Below are positions 28,305-37,707 of a stretch of 64,000 nucleotides of DNA, piece by piece. The stretch covers positions 208,734 to 272,733 of the forward strand of contig NZ_KQ948015.1 of the NCBI RefSeq assembly GCF_001513965.1. Reading direction: 5' to 3'. The translations under genes and the position numbers were made by a program. This stretch comes from Streptomyces cellostaticus (GTDB taxonomy: Bacteria; Actinomycetota; Actinomycetes; Streptomycetales; Streptomycetaceae). Position 1 is the stretch's first letter, and every line of letters begins with the position of its first letter. The notes under the pieces are model-generated. The model searched no databases. It worked only from the letters and a program-made list of their open reading frames with translations, and was not told the DNA's origin.

Positions 28305-30677
28305 TCAGTCCGGCAGCCGCATCCGTACCCGCTCCCCCGGCCCGATCCGTACCACCCGGTCCGGCAGCCGGATGTCGATGGGGCCGCGGCCGGAGGAGGC
28401 CGGCATGGCGGCCTCCAGCTGGCCGGAGCGCAGGCGCAGGTGTACGCCCCAGTGGCCCTGGTAGCGCAGGGAGAAGCCGTAGGAGGAGAGTTCCGGGAGC
28501 GGGACCGGGTCGAGCCACAGCAGCCCGTCGCGGGTCTCCAGGCCGGTGAGGCAGCGCTGGACGAGGTCGAGGGTGCCGGCCATGGCGCCGAGGTGGATGC
28601 CCTCGCCGGTGGTGCCGCCCTGCACATCGGCGATGTCGCCGCGCAGGGCCTCCTGGACGAAGGCCCAGGCGTCGGTGCGGCGGGCGCGGGCCAGGATCCA
28701 GCCGTGGACCAGGCCGCTGAGGGTGGAGCCGTGCGTGGTGCGGTGCAGGTAGTAGTCGACCGTCGCCGCCCACGTCTCGTCGTCGAGCCGGTGGCCCAAC
28801 TGTGCGAAGAGCTCCCGGAGTTCGGCCGGCGAGAACAGGTAGCCGAGCATCAGGACGTCGGCCTGCTTGGACGCCTGGTAGCGGTTGACCGTGTCGCCCT
28901 CCGCCTCCAGGATCCGGTCCAGGCGCCGGATGTCCTCGTACCGCCCCCGGTAGCCGTCCCAGTCCAGCTCGGCGAGGTCGCCGTAGCCCTCGAACTGGCT
29001 GATCACGCCCTCGTGGAAGGGCACGTGCAGGGTGCGGGAGACCTCCTCCCAGCGGGCGAGTTCGTCCTGCTCCAGGCCCGTGCGTTCGGTGACCTCACGG
29101 CGGCGCGGCTCGGGCAGCGCGGTCAGCAGCTCCAGGGCGCGGGTGAGCACCCAGGCGGCGGTGACGTTTGTGTACGCGTTGTCGTCCAGGCCGGGTTCGA
29201 GCGCGTCGGGGTAGGCGTCGTGGTATTCGTCGGGGCCGACCACGCCCCGGATGCGGTGCCGGCCGAGGTGGTCGTCGTAGACGGCCGAGTCGGCCCAGAA
29301 GCGGGCGATCTCGAGGAACATCTCGGCGCCCTCCGTCTGCAGGAAGTCGGTGTCCCCGCTGGCCTCGCAGTACCGCCACACGTTGTACGCCACCGCCGAG
29401 CCGACGTGCCGCTGCAGCCGGGAGTGGTCCGCCAGCCAGCGTCCCGAGCGCGGGTTGAGGTGCAGTTCCTGGGTCTCCTCGCGTCCGTCGCTGCCGCTCT
29501 GCCACGGGTAGAGCGCACCGCGCCGGCCGGTTTCGCGGGCCGCGTGGCAGGCCGTGTCCAGGCGCCGGTGGCGGTAGTGCAGCAGGGCGCGGGAGACCTC
29601 GGGCAGATGGAGGTTGAGGTAGGGCAGGACGAACAGCTCGTCCCAGAAGACGTGCCCGCGGTACGCCTCGCCGTGCAGTCCGCGCGCGGGGACGCCGACG
29701 TCGAGGTCGGCCGTGTGCGGGGAGAGGGTCTGCAGCACATGGAAGAGGTGCAGGCGCAGGATGCGGCCCGGTTCGCCGGGGACGTCGAGTTCGGCCCGCC
29801 GCCACAGCTGCTCCCAGGCCGTGGTGTGCGAGGCGAGCAGTTCGTCGAACCCGGGCGCGGCGGCGACCCGGTCGAGGGCGGCGCACAGCGGGTCGCTGAT
29901 GGCCGGGTCGTGGGAGGTGTGCAGGGCGACGGTCTTGTCGACGGTGACCGTGCGCCCGGGTGCCAGCGCGAGCCGCAGCCGCTGTACGGCCCGCCACTCC
30001 TGCGCCGTGTCCGACACCGGCGGGGCGGCGGCCAGCCGGGAGGCGAGCCCGACGACGATGTCCGAGGTGCGGGTACGGCAGCGCAGCCACACCGTGCCGG
30101 GTACGGCGCCGCCCGCCTCGACGTCGGTGAGGTGGCGGCCGTCCAGGTCCCGGTAGCGGGCCACGCCCGCGTTGGTGACGCTCCCGTCGAGCGCGGCCTC
30201 GACCTCCAGCTCGCCGGTGAAGTCCTCGGCGGTGAAGTCGGTGCGCAGGGCGGCGAGATGGGGATCGGCCATGTGGACGAGACAGAGCTGGCGGACGAGG
30301 AGCGTGCCGCGCGCGCCGAGGCGGAAGCGGGTCCGGCGCTCCAGCACGCCCGGATCGAGGTGGAGGACCTGGCGGTGCTCGGTGACCGGGGCGGTGTCGG
30401 GGGTGAGCCGGCCTTGGCCCGGGAGGCCGAAGCGCAGCGGCAGCCAGTTGGGGAGGTTGACCATGTCCTCGTTCTCGACCCGGCGCCCGTCGACCTGTGA
30501 GGTGAGCCGGTCGTAGCAGCCGGCCACATAGGTGCCCGGGTAGTGCACGTCGTCGGCCGCGCACTCGGGCAGTGCCCCTCGGGTGGCCAGGTAGCCGTTG
30601 CCGAGGGTGCACAGGGACTCCCTGAGGCGTTGCTGTGCGGGCTGGTAGCCCTCGTACTCCCAGGTCAGGCCCGTCAC
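28305..30677 (-). CDS. GH65 family glycoside phosphorylase/hydrolase
   Basis: A 790-residue cytoplasmic enzyme of family GH65, which inverts alpha-glucosides such as maltose, trehalose or kojibiose, mostly by phosphorolysis. Domains are an N-terminal beta-sandwich (about 1-265), a linker, the (alpha/alpha)6 barrel (about 310-700) and a small C-terminal beta sheet. The general acid is Glu484 in VVGPDEYHDAYPD. THGSTLSGLVHGWI carries the His-Gly-Ser-Thr phosphate-binding loop of phosphorylases. Start GTG 30677. It sits 45 bp downstream of the molybdenum hydroxylase operon but is probably separate. Which disaccharide it uses is not predictable. Confidence 0.92.
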   Translation of the reverse strand: MTGLTWEYEGYQPAQQRLRESLCTLGNGYLATRGALPECAADDVHYPGTYVAGCYDRLTSQVDGRRVENEDMVNLPNWLPLRFGLPGQGRLTPDTAPVTEHRQVLHLDPGVLERRTRFRLGARGTLLVRQLCLVHMADPHLAALRTDFTAEDFTGELEVEAALDGSVTNAGVARYRDLDGRHLTDVEAGGAVPGTVWLRCRTRTSDIVVGLASRLAAAPPVSDTAQEWRAVQRLRLALAPGRTVTVDKTVALHTSHDPAISDPLCAALDRVAAAPGFDELLASHTTAWEQLWRRAELDVPGEPGRILRLHLFHVLQTLSPHTADLDVGVPARGLHGEAYRGHVFWDELFVLPYLNLHLPEVSRALLHYRHRRLDTACHAARETGRRGALYPWQSGSDGREETQELHLNPRSGRWLADHSRLQRHVGSAVAYNVWRYCEASGDTDFLQTEGAEMFLEIARFWADSAVYDDHLGRHRIRGVVGPDEYHDAYPDALEPGLDDNAYTNVTAAWVLTRALELLTALPEPRRREVTERTGLEQDELARWEEVSRTLHVPFHEGVISQFEGYGDLAELDWDGYRGRYEDIRRLDRILEAEGDTVNRYQASKQADVLMLGYLFSPAELRELFAQLGHRLDDETWAATVDYYLHRTTHGSTLSGLVHGWILARARRTDAWAFVQEALRGDIADVQGGTTGEGIHLGAMAGTLDLVQRCLTGLETRDGLLWLDPVPLPELSSYGFSLRYQGHWGVHLRLRSGQLEAAMPASSGRGPIDIRLPDRVVRIGPGERVRMRLPD

Positions 30678-30722
30678 GTCGGCGATCCCCTTCCGCGCGG
30701 TTCCATGGGATCGGTGCGGCCC

Positions 30723-33425
30723 TCACCTCTCGGACAGCAGACCGCCGAGGATCCGGTCCGGGGTGAGCGGCAGCTCGCGGAAGCGGATCCCGGTGGCGTG
30801 GTGGACGGCGTTGCCGATCGCGGCGGCGGTGCCGACGATGCCGATCTCGCCGATGCCCTTGCTGCCCATGGGGTTGAGATGGGGGTCGTCCTCCTGGATC
30901 CAGTCTGCCTCGATGTCGGGCACGTCGGCGTGGGCGGGCACGTGGTAGGAGGCGAGATCGGTCTCGGTGAAGTCGCCGAACGGGAGGTCCATCGTGCTGC
31001 CCTCGGTGAGGGCCATGCCCAGGCCCATGGTCATGCCGCCGACGAACTGGGAGCGTGCGGTACGGGCGTTGAGGATCCGTCCGGCGGCGTAGACGCCGAG
31101 CAGCCGGCGGACCCGGGTCTCGCCGGTGACGGTGTCGACGGCGACCTCGGCGAAGTGGGCGCCGAAGGCGTACCGGGCGTAGGGGCTGTCGGTGTCGGCC
31201 TCACCGGTGGTGTCGGCGCGGACGGTGAGGCCCTCGGCGGGCAGCGGGCCGGTGTGCGCGGCGAGGCGGGCGGCCAGGCCGGTGCACGCCTCGTGCACGG
31301 CCCAGCCCCAGGAGGCGGTGCCCGAGGAGCCGCCCGCCAGCGGCGCCGGGGGCAGGTCGCTGCGGCCCACCTCGGTGCGCACCCGGTCGAGGGGCACGGC
31401 GAGCGCGTCGGCGGCGATCTGGGCGAGGACGGTACGGGCGCCGGTGCCGATGTCGGCCGCGTTGACCCGGACGACGAAGGTGCCGTCCGGCAGGGCCTGC
31501 GCGGTGGCGGTGGACGGGGAGACCTGGACGGGGTAGGTCGCGGCGGCCACGCCGGTGCCCAGGAGGAGCGGGCCCTCTGCGCGGGAGCAGGGGAGCGGGT
31601 CGCGTCGGTCCCAGTCGAAGCGGCGGGCACCCTCGCGCAGGCACGCGACGAGGTTCCTGCTGCTGAACGGCTTGCCGCTGTCCGGTTCGCGGTCCGGTTC
31701 GTTGCGGATCCGCAGCTCCACCGGGTCCATGGCGAGGGCGTGGGCGAGTTCGTCCACGGCGGACTCCAGGGCGTACATGCCGGGCGCCTCCCCGGGCGCG
31801 CGCATCCAGGACGGGCCGGGGACGTCGAGCGGCACCACCCGGTGGGTGCTGCGCAGGTGCTCGGTGGCGTACATGACGCGGGCGGGCACCCCGGCCAGTT
31901 CCACGAAGTCCCTGACGCGGGAGGTGTACGTGGTCACCTCGTGCAGCAGTGCGGTGAGACGGCCGTCCGCCCTCGCGCCGAGGCGCAGCCGGTGCCGGGT
32001 GGGGGCGCGGTGGCCGACGGTGGTGGGCAGCTGGCGGCGGGGGTGGGCGAGGGTGACGGGCCGGCCGGTGCGGCGGGCCGCCATGGCCGCGAGGACGAGG
32101 TCGGGGCGGGGGGTGCCCTTGGCGCCGAAGCCGCCGCCGACGTGCTCGGCGACGACCGTGATCCGGTCCTCGGGCAGCTCGAACAGCTCCGCGAGCACGG
32201 TGCGGACGGTCGTACCGCCTTGGCTGGAGGTGTACACCGTGAGCCGGTCGCCGTCCCAGTCCGCGGTGGTCGCGTGCGGCTCCATGGGGTGGTTGTGCAG
32301 GGGCGGGACCCGGTAGTCGACGTCCACCCGGACGTCGGCGGCGGCGAAGGCGGCCTCCGGGTCGCCGTGCTCGACCTGGCCCGGCACGCCGAAGTCGGTC
32401 TCCTCCGGCTCGTAGGCGTCCGGATGGTCCGGGCGCAGTTCCACGTCGTGGGCCTCGGTGTCGTAGGTGACCCGGACCGCCCGGGCGGCGGCGCGGGCGG
32501 CCTCCGGGGTGTCGGCGACGGCCAGGGCGACGCACCAGCCGCGGTGCGGCACGTCCGGGCTCTGCAGGACGGCGAGGGTGGCGTCGTCGGGTGCGGCGAG
32601 GCGGGGCGCGTCGTCGGGGGTGAGGACGGCGAGGACGCCGGGCAGGGCGAGGGCGGCCGCGGTGTCCACGGCCCGGACCCGGCCACGGGCCACCGCGGCG
32701 GGCACGGGCCAGGCATGGGCACGGCCGGGCAGCGGGTACTCGGCGGCGTAGCGGGCGGCCCCGGTGACCTTCTGCAGCCCCTCACGACGCCCGACGGGAG
32801 CGCCGAGGGCAGCGCCGGTACGGGGCACGGGGTCGTCCTGCTGCGGGTTGGCGGCGCGGGCCGGGGTGCCTTCCCGCGGGGGGCCGGAGCGCGTGGTGGC
32901 GGCCTCCGTCGGCAAGCCGCCACCGGCCGTCGAGTCGCCCCGCGGCAGACCGCTGCCGACCGTCGAGTCGCCCCGTGGCAGACCGCTGCCGTCCGTCGAG
33001 TCGCCCCGCCACAGGCCACCACGGGATACCAGCTCCTCCTGTGACAGGCCGATACGGGTCACCGAGTCCTCCTGCGGCAGGCCACCACCGGCCACCGTCT
33101 CCCCCTGCCACAGGCCACTGCCATCCATCAGATCGCCCCGCGACAAACCACCACCAGCCACCGGATCCTCCCGTGGCAGGCCACCACCGGCCACCGTCTC
33201 CCCCTGCCACAGGCCACTGCCATCCATCAGATCGCCCCGCGACAAACCACCACCAGCCACCGGATCCTCCCGTGGCAAACCACCACAGGCCACGGGGTCC
33301 TCCCGTGGCAAGCCACCACCGGCCACCGTCTCCCCCAGCGGCAAGCCACTACCAGCCATCAGATCGCCCCGCGACAAGCCACCGCGGGCCACCGGGTCCC
33401 CCTGTGACGGGCCGCTGCGGGTCAT
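30723..33425 (-). CDS. Molybdopterin-binding aldehyde/xanthine oxidoreductase large subunit with N-terminal 11-residue repeats
   Basis: A 900-residue protein. Residues about 205-900 are a normal molybdenum-hydroxylase large subunit (Mo-bis-oxo site): GAPVGRREGLQKVTGAARYA, EHVGGGFGAKGTPRPDLVLA, PGMYALESAVDELAHAL, and the catalytic Glu in MGSKGIGEIGIVG. Residues 3-189 are seventeen 11-residue repeats of the type GGGLPREDPVA, absent from the family. ATG 33425 has AGGAGG five bases upstream, and no later strong start exists before the repeats end, so the repeats are very likely translated. It is the last gene of a three-subunit operon (2Fe-2S, FAD, Mo). No Tat signal is seen on the FeS subunit, so the complex is probably cytoplasmic. 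Confidence 0.9.
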   Translation of the reverse strand: MTRSGPSQGDPVARGGLSRGDLMAGSGLPLGETVAGGGLPREDPVACGGLPREDPVAGGGLSRGDLMDGSGLWQGETVAGGGLPREDPVAGGGLSRGDLMDGSGLWQGETVAGGGLPQEDSVTRIGLSQEELVSRGGLWRGDSTDGSGLPRGDSTVGSGLPRGDSTAGGGLPTEAATTRSGPPREGTPARAANPQQDDPVPRTGAALGAPVGRREGLQKVTGAARYAAEYPLPGRAHAWPVPAAVARGRVRAVDTAAALALPGVLAVLTPDDAPRLAAPDDATLAVLQSPDVPHRGWCVALAVADTPEAARAAARAVRVTYDTEAHDVELRPDHPDAYEPEETDFGVPGQVEHGDPEAAFAAADVRVDVDYRVPPLHNHPMEPHATTADWDGDRLTVYTSSQGGTTVRTVLAELFELPEDRITVVAEHVGGGFGAKGTPRPDLVLAAMAARRTGRPVTLAHPRRQLPTTVGHRAPTRHRLRLGARADGRLTALLHEVTTYTSRVRDFVELAGVPARVMYATEHLRSTHRVVPLDVPGPSWMRAPGEAPGMYALESAVDELAHALAMDPVELRIRNEPDREPDSGKPFSSRNLVACLREGARRFDWDRRDPLPCSRAEGPLLLGTGVAAATYPVQVSPSTATAQALPDGTFVVRVNAADIGTGARTVLAQIAADALAVPLDRVRTEVGRSDLPPAPLAGGSSGTASWGWAVHEACTGLAARLAAHTGPLPAEGLTVRADTTGEADTDSPYARYAFGAHFAEVAVDTVTGETRVRRLLGVYAAGRILNARTARSQFVGGMTMGLGMALTEGSTMDLPFGDFTETDLASYHVPAHADVPDIEADWIQEDDPHLNPMGSKGIGEIGIVGTAAAIGNAVHHATGIRFRELPLTPDRILGGLLSER
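32859..33419 (-). repeat. Seventeen 33-bp in-frame tandem repeats
   Basis: The 561 bp encode 17 consecutive 11-residue units, for example RGGLSRGDLMA, GSGLPLGETVA, GGGLPREDPVA, GGGLSRGDLMD, GSGLWQGETVA and GSGLPRGDSTA. A higher-order 99-bp unit of three repeats is duplicated almost perfectly at 33082-33180 and 33181-33279. Outer repeats have diverged more than central ones, as expected for expansion by unequal crossing-over or slippage. Confidence 0.95.
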
Positions 33426-33462
33426 CGGGGCCTCCTGAGGCGGGTGGGCCGGTTTGGGATGG

Positions 33463-34454
<992 letters not shown>

Positions 34455-34458
<4 letters not shown>

Positions 34459-34994
34459 CGGATCACGTCCTCGACGGCCTCCACGATGCGCGGATAGGCA
34501 CCGCACCGGCACAGGTTTCCGCTGAGCCGCTCGCGGATCTCGGGCCGGTCCAGCGGGACGGGCCGGCCCGAGGGCGCCGCGGGGTCGGTGACGTGGGAGG
34601 GGTGACCGGCCGCGGCCTCGGCGATCATGCCGACGGCGGAGCAGATCTGCCCGGGGGTGCAGTAGCCGCACTGGAAGGCGTCACGGTCGAGGAAGGCCTG
34701 CTGGAGCGGGTGCGGCTCCTCGCCGTCGCCGATCAGGCCCTCGATGGTCGTGACCTCGCCGCCGTCGAGGGTGACGGCGAGCACCAGACAGCTGTTGAGG
34801 CGGCGCCCGCCGACGAGGACGGTGCAGGCGCCGCACTGACCGTGGTCGCAGCCCTTCTTGGACCCGGTGAGATCGAGGTCCTCGCGCAGCAGGTCCAGCA
34901 GGACGCGGCGGTGGTCGACGAGCAGGGTGTGGGGTTTCCCGTTCACCCGGAGGGTGATCTCCGAGTGCGGGTCGAGCTGGTTTTCGCTGGTCAT
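34455..34994 (-). CDS. (2Fe-2S)-binding small subunit of molybdenum hydroxylase
   Basis: A 179-residue electron-transfer subunit with two [2Fe-2S] centres: the plant-ferredoxin type CDHGQCGACTVLV...C (about 49-70), and the helical type CGYCTPGQ...CRCG (about 109-163). It is the first gene of the operon FeS - FAD - Mo subunit, like the PaoABC aldehyde oxidoreductase of E. coli. No Tat signal peptide precedes the ferredoxin domain, unlike E. coli PaoA. No molybdenum-cofactor insertion chaperone (XdhC/PaoD) lies next to it. Confidence 0.93.
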
Positions 34995-35107
34995 GGCGGG
35001 GAGGGCCTTCCGGACGGGCCGTGCTGCCGTGCAGACCGCGTATCCAGTCCGCGTCGGCTCACACGTCCCGGCCGGGGCCGGTGCCCGTCGTGGTCAGGCC
35101 CTCCTGC

Positions 35108-37291
35108 TCACGGATAGCCGACGAGGTTCGCCACGTTTGTGGCCTGGTTCGAGGGTCCTCCCGTGTTGTTGACGACGTGACTGATGGTGCCGGTGCCGCC
35201 GAGGGAGACCGTCACCATGCTGGTGAAGCGGACGCCCGGGGTGTTCGGTGCCTCGATGGCGTGGGCCGCCGTCACGCTCGGATCGGCGTTGAAGTAGCAG
35301 TAGCTGCCCAGGCCGTAGGCCTGGTGGCCGGTGACGGAGTCGGCGACCTTGTAGGCGGCGTAGCCCTGGGTGGTGCCGTTCATCCAGGCGGACTGGCCGG
35401 GCGGGTCGTAGGGCATCTCGTTCTGGAAGAAGTAGGTGCGGCCGCCGTTGCCGTTCCAGAGCACCTGGTACTTCTGGAAGTGCTCCACGAACAGCCCGTA
35501 CATCGTCACGTCGGCGCCATTGACGACGAGCCCGGTGTCGGCGGTGTTGCTGGTCCAGCCGACGCCGCTGCCGTGGTCGGCGCGCCAGATCCACAGGTGG
35601 TCGCCGATGACGTTGCTGCTGTTGACGACGATGCCGGTGCCTGCCTTGCCGACGTCCGCGCCGCCGATGCGGACGTAGACGTCGTGCAGGGAGGCCGGGT
35701 CGGTGGCGTGGGAGGCAAAGGAGCCGGCCGGCCCGACCTCGAGCAGCGTCTTCGAGCTGGTGGTGCCGGCGTCGAAGAGCAGGCCCGCGATCTTCACACC
35801 GTCGACGTCGGCGACGGTCATCGCGGTGATGCCGCCGTCCGGGACGAGGGTGGCGAGGCCGAGACCGAGCACGACGGTGTCGGGGCGGGTCACCTTCAGG
35901 GTCTGGTCCAGGTGGTAGACGCCCGGGGTGACCAGGAGGTTCTTGCCCGCGGCCAGCGCGGAGTTGATCTGGGACGCGGTCGCGCCGGGCTTGACCACGT
36001 AGAAGGTGTCCAAGGACAGCGAGCTGCCCGACGGGCTGCCGCCGGCCCAGCTGGTCGCCGTGGAGTCGGTCCGCACCGACGGCACGAACACCTGGTAGGC
36101 GCCGTTGCCGTCGACGTACAGGAACGGCTTCTCCCGGCTGACCGGGCTCCGTGCGACCGTGGTGTACGGGGGACGGGGGAAGCTGGTGTTCGGTACGCCC
36201 TGGCTGCCGACGAAGACCATGTTCCAGTTGGCGCCGGTCCAGCTGCCCAGCTGGGAGTTGCGGGTCAGCCACTGCTGCTGGCTGCCGGAGTTGACCTGCC
36301 CGTCGACCTTGCTGTCGGCCAGGTAGCCGCCGCTGGACCAGCCGCCGTCGTCCAGGGCGAGGTTGCCCCGCAGGTGCATCCGCCGGTACGGCGCCGCCTG
36401 CGAGACCGCCCAGCGGTCGCTGCCGCCCGCGGGGTTGACCGAGAGGTTCTCCGCGCCGCGCCAGAAGTTCTGCGTGGCGTTGCCCTGGAACCAGTCCGCC
36501 TCGGCGTGCACCGCGCCGCCCACGGAGACGGCGTCGGGGGTCAGGCCGAGGCCCGAAACCTGGGTGTAGAAGCCGACGTTGACATCGGCGCTGTAGGCGC
36601 CTGGCTTGAACAGCACGGCGTACCGCTGGGAGCCGAACTGGTTCGTCTCCTGCTGCTTGAAGACGGTGTCCAGCTTGCTCTGGATGGCCGAGGACGACAT
36701 CGACGGGTCGAAGACGACGACGTTCGGGCCGAGGTCGGGAGTGCTCGTGGACTGGGTCACGGGGACCACCTGGAAGCGCTGGGCGGCGGTGCCGTTGCAC
36801 GTGTACTGCACGAACTGCACGCTGTCCGCGAGCGAGGCGCCCGGATCGTCCAGGCACTTGCCGCTGCCCCGGTTCACGAAGTGGAAGGCGCCGCCGCCGT
36901 CGTCCACCGGCAGCCACTGCTGGTTGGCGCCGCCGCCGTAACTCCACAGGTGCACCGGTGCGTTGTCGGCGGTGGAGACGTCGGCGACGTCCACGACCTG
37001 CCCGGTGTCGCTGCCGTTGCCGATCCGGACATAGCCGTCACTGGTGGCGGCGAAGCTCCACTGCTGTGCCGTGGTGGTGTTGCAGGCGTACTGCTGCACG
37101 ACGGTGCCGTTGGCGGTGCCGGCCGCCTTGGCGTCCAGGCATCTGCCGCTCGCGGCGTTCATGACGGTGGCGAAGCCGGTGGGCAGGGCAGAGGTCGTGG
37201 CATGCGCGGGAGCGGCGGTGAGCAGGGACGCGGCCGCCATGGCGACCAGTGCGACGGCCGTCGGTCTGCGACGGCGGGTGAGGGGAAGCAC
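35108..37291 (-). CDS. Secreted ricin-lectin / beta-helix protein
   Basis: A 727-residue exported protein. GTG 37291 has AGGAG five bases upstream and a Sec signal follows (MPLTRRRRPTAVALVAMAAA with GTG at the V before it). Residues about 40-165 form a ricin B-type lectin domain with repeated GRCLD/GKCLD and QQW motifs (CBM13-like). The rest looks like a right-handed parallel beta-helix (repeated short strands with Asn and Asp turns, as in GNVIGDHLWIWRADHG-type stretches), similar to secreted pectate-lyase or GH55-like proteins often mislabelled adenylyl cyclase in Streptomyces. No catalytic residue can be assigned. It probably binds or degrades a polysaccharide. Confidence 0.78.
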   Translation of the reverse strand: MLPLTRRRRPTAVALVAMAAASLLTAAPAHATTSALPTGFATVMNAASGRCLDAKAAGTANGTVVQQYACNTTTAQQWSFAATSDGYVRIGNGSDTGQVVDVADVSTADNAPVHLWSYGGGANQQWLPVDDGGGAFHFVNRGSGKCLDDPGASLADSVQFVQYTCNGTAAQRFQVVPVTQSTSTPDLGPNVVVFDPSMSSSAIQSKLDTVFKQQETNQFGSQRYAVLFKPGAYSADVNVGFYTQVSGLGLTPDAVSVGGAVHAEADWFQGNATQNFWRGAENLSVNPAGGSDRWAVSQAAPYRRMHLRGNLALDDGGWSSGGYLADSKVDGQVNSGSQQQWLTRNSQLGSWTGANWNMVFVGSQGVPNTSFPRPPYTTVARSPVSREKPFLYVDGNGAYQVFVPSVRTDSTATSWAGGSPSGSSLSLDTFYVVKPGATASQINSALAAGKNLLVTPGVYHLDQTLKVTRPDTVVLGLGLATLVPDGGITAMTVADVDGVKIAGLLFDAGTTSSKTLLEVGPAGSFASHATDPASLHDVYVRIGGADVGKAGTGIVVNSSNVIGDHLWIWRADHGSGVGWTSNTADTGLVVNGADVTMYGLFVEHFQKYQVLWNGNGGRTYFFQNEMPYDPPGQSAWMNGTTQGYAAYKVADSVTGHQAYGLGSYCYFNADPSVTAAHAIEAPNTPGVRFTSMVTVSLGGTGTISHVVNNTGGPSNQATNVANLVGYP

Positions 37292-37313
37292 GGGTTCTCC
37301 TAGCGGACGGGGG

Positions 37314-37529
37314 TCAGCCGGTGTGGGCAGCGAAGACGCGGGGGTAGTCCGAGGCGGACTGCGGCTGTCGGCGGGGCCGCCGGTGCACGGGCGGTCGCGG
37401 TCGGCGGAACCTGCCCCCGGCGGCATCAAGGCACTTGCCGGTGGCGGCCTCGGCCGGGGCGGCGGTGAGCAGGCCGGTGGCGAGGGACAGGGTGGCGAGC
37501 GAGACGGCTGCGGACAGTGCTCTGGCCAT
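37314..37529 (-). pseudogene. Truncated secreted ricin-domain protein (71 aa)
   Basis: ATG 37529 with GAAAGG upstream opens a frame with a clean signal peptide (MARALSAAVSLATLSLATGL ... AEAA) then TGKCLDAAGGR, the first strand of a ricin repeat as in the next gene. After that the frame becomes Arg/Pro-rich and stops. It looks like the 5' end of a paralogue of the neighbouring secreted protein that lost its body. It may still be translated and exported as a short peptide. Confidence 0.55.
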
Positions 37530-37707
37530 GCGGGGCGGCCTTTCGCGTGGGGGGGGTGCCGGACGCAGGCCAACGTGGATGTGTCGATGGGGTGTTGAGT
37601 GCATCCGGAGTCTTTGATTAAGGCGTGAAGTTAAAGGTCCGGACCACTGGCGTCAAGGGGGTGGGCAGCAACCCGGCGGCGGCCTGGAGGCGGCCCACCC
37701 CTCCGTC

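Noticed and set aside
32859..33419. Possible CRISPR array
   Set aside because: The 33-bp units are directly adjacent with no unique spacers, and they encode a continuous peptide behind a strong start site.
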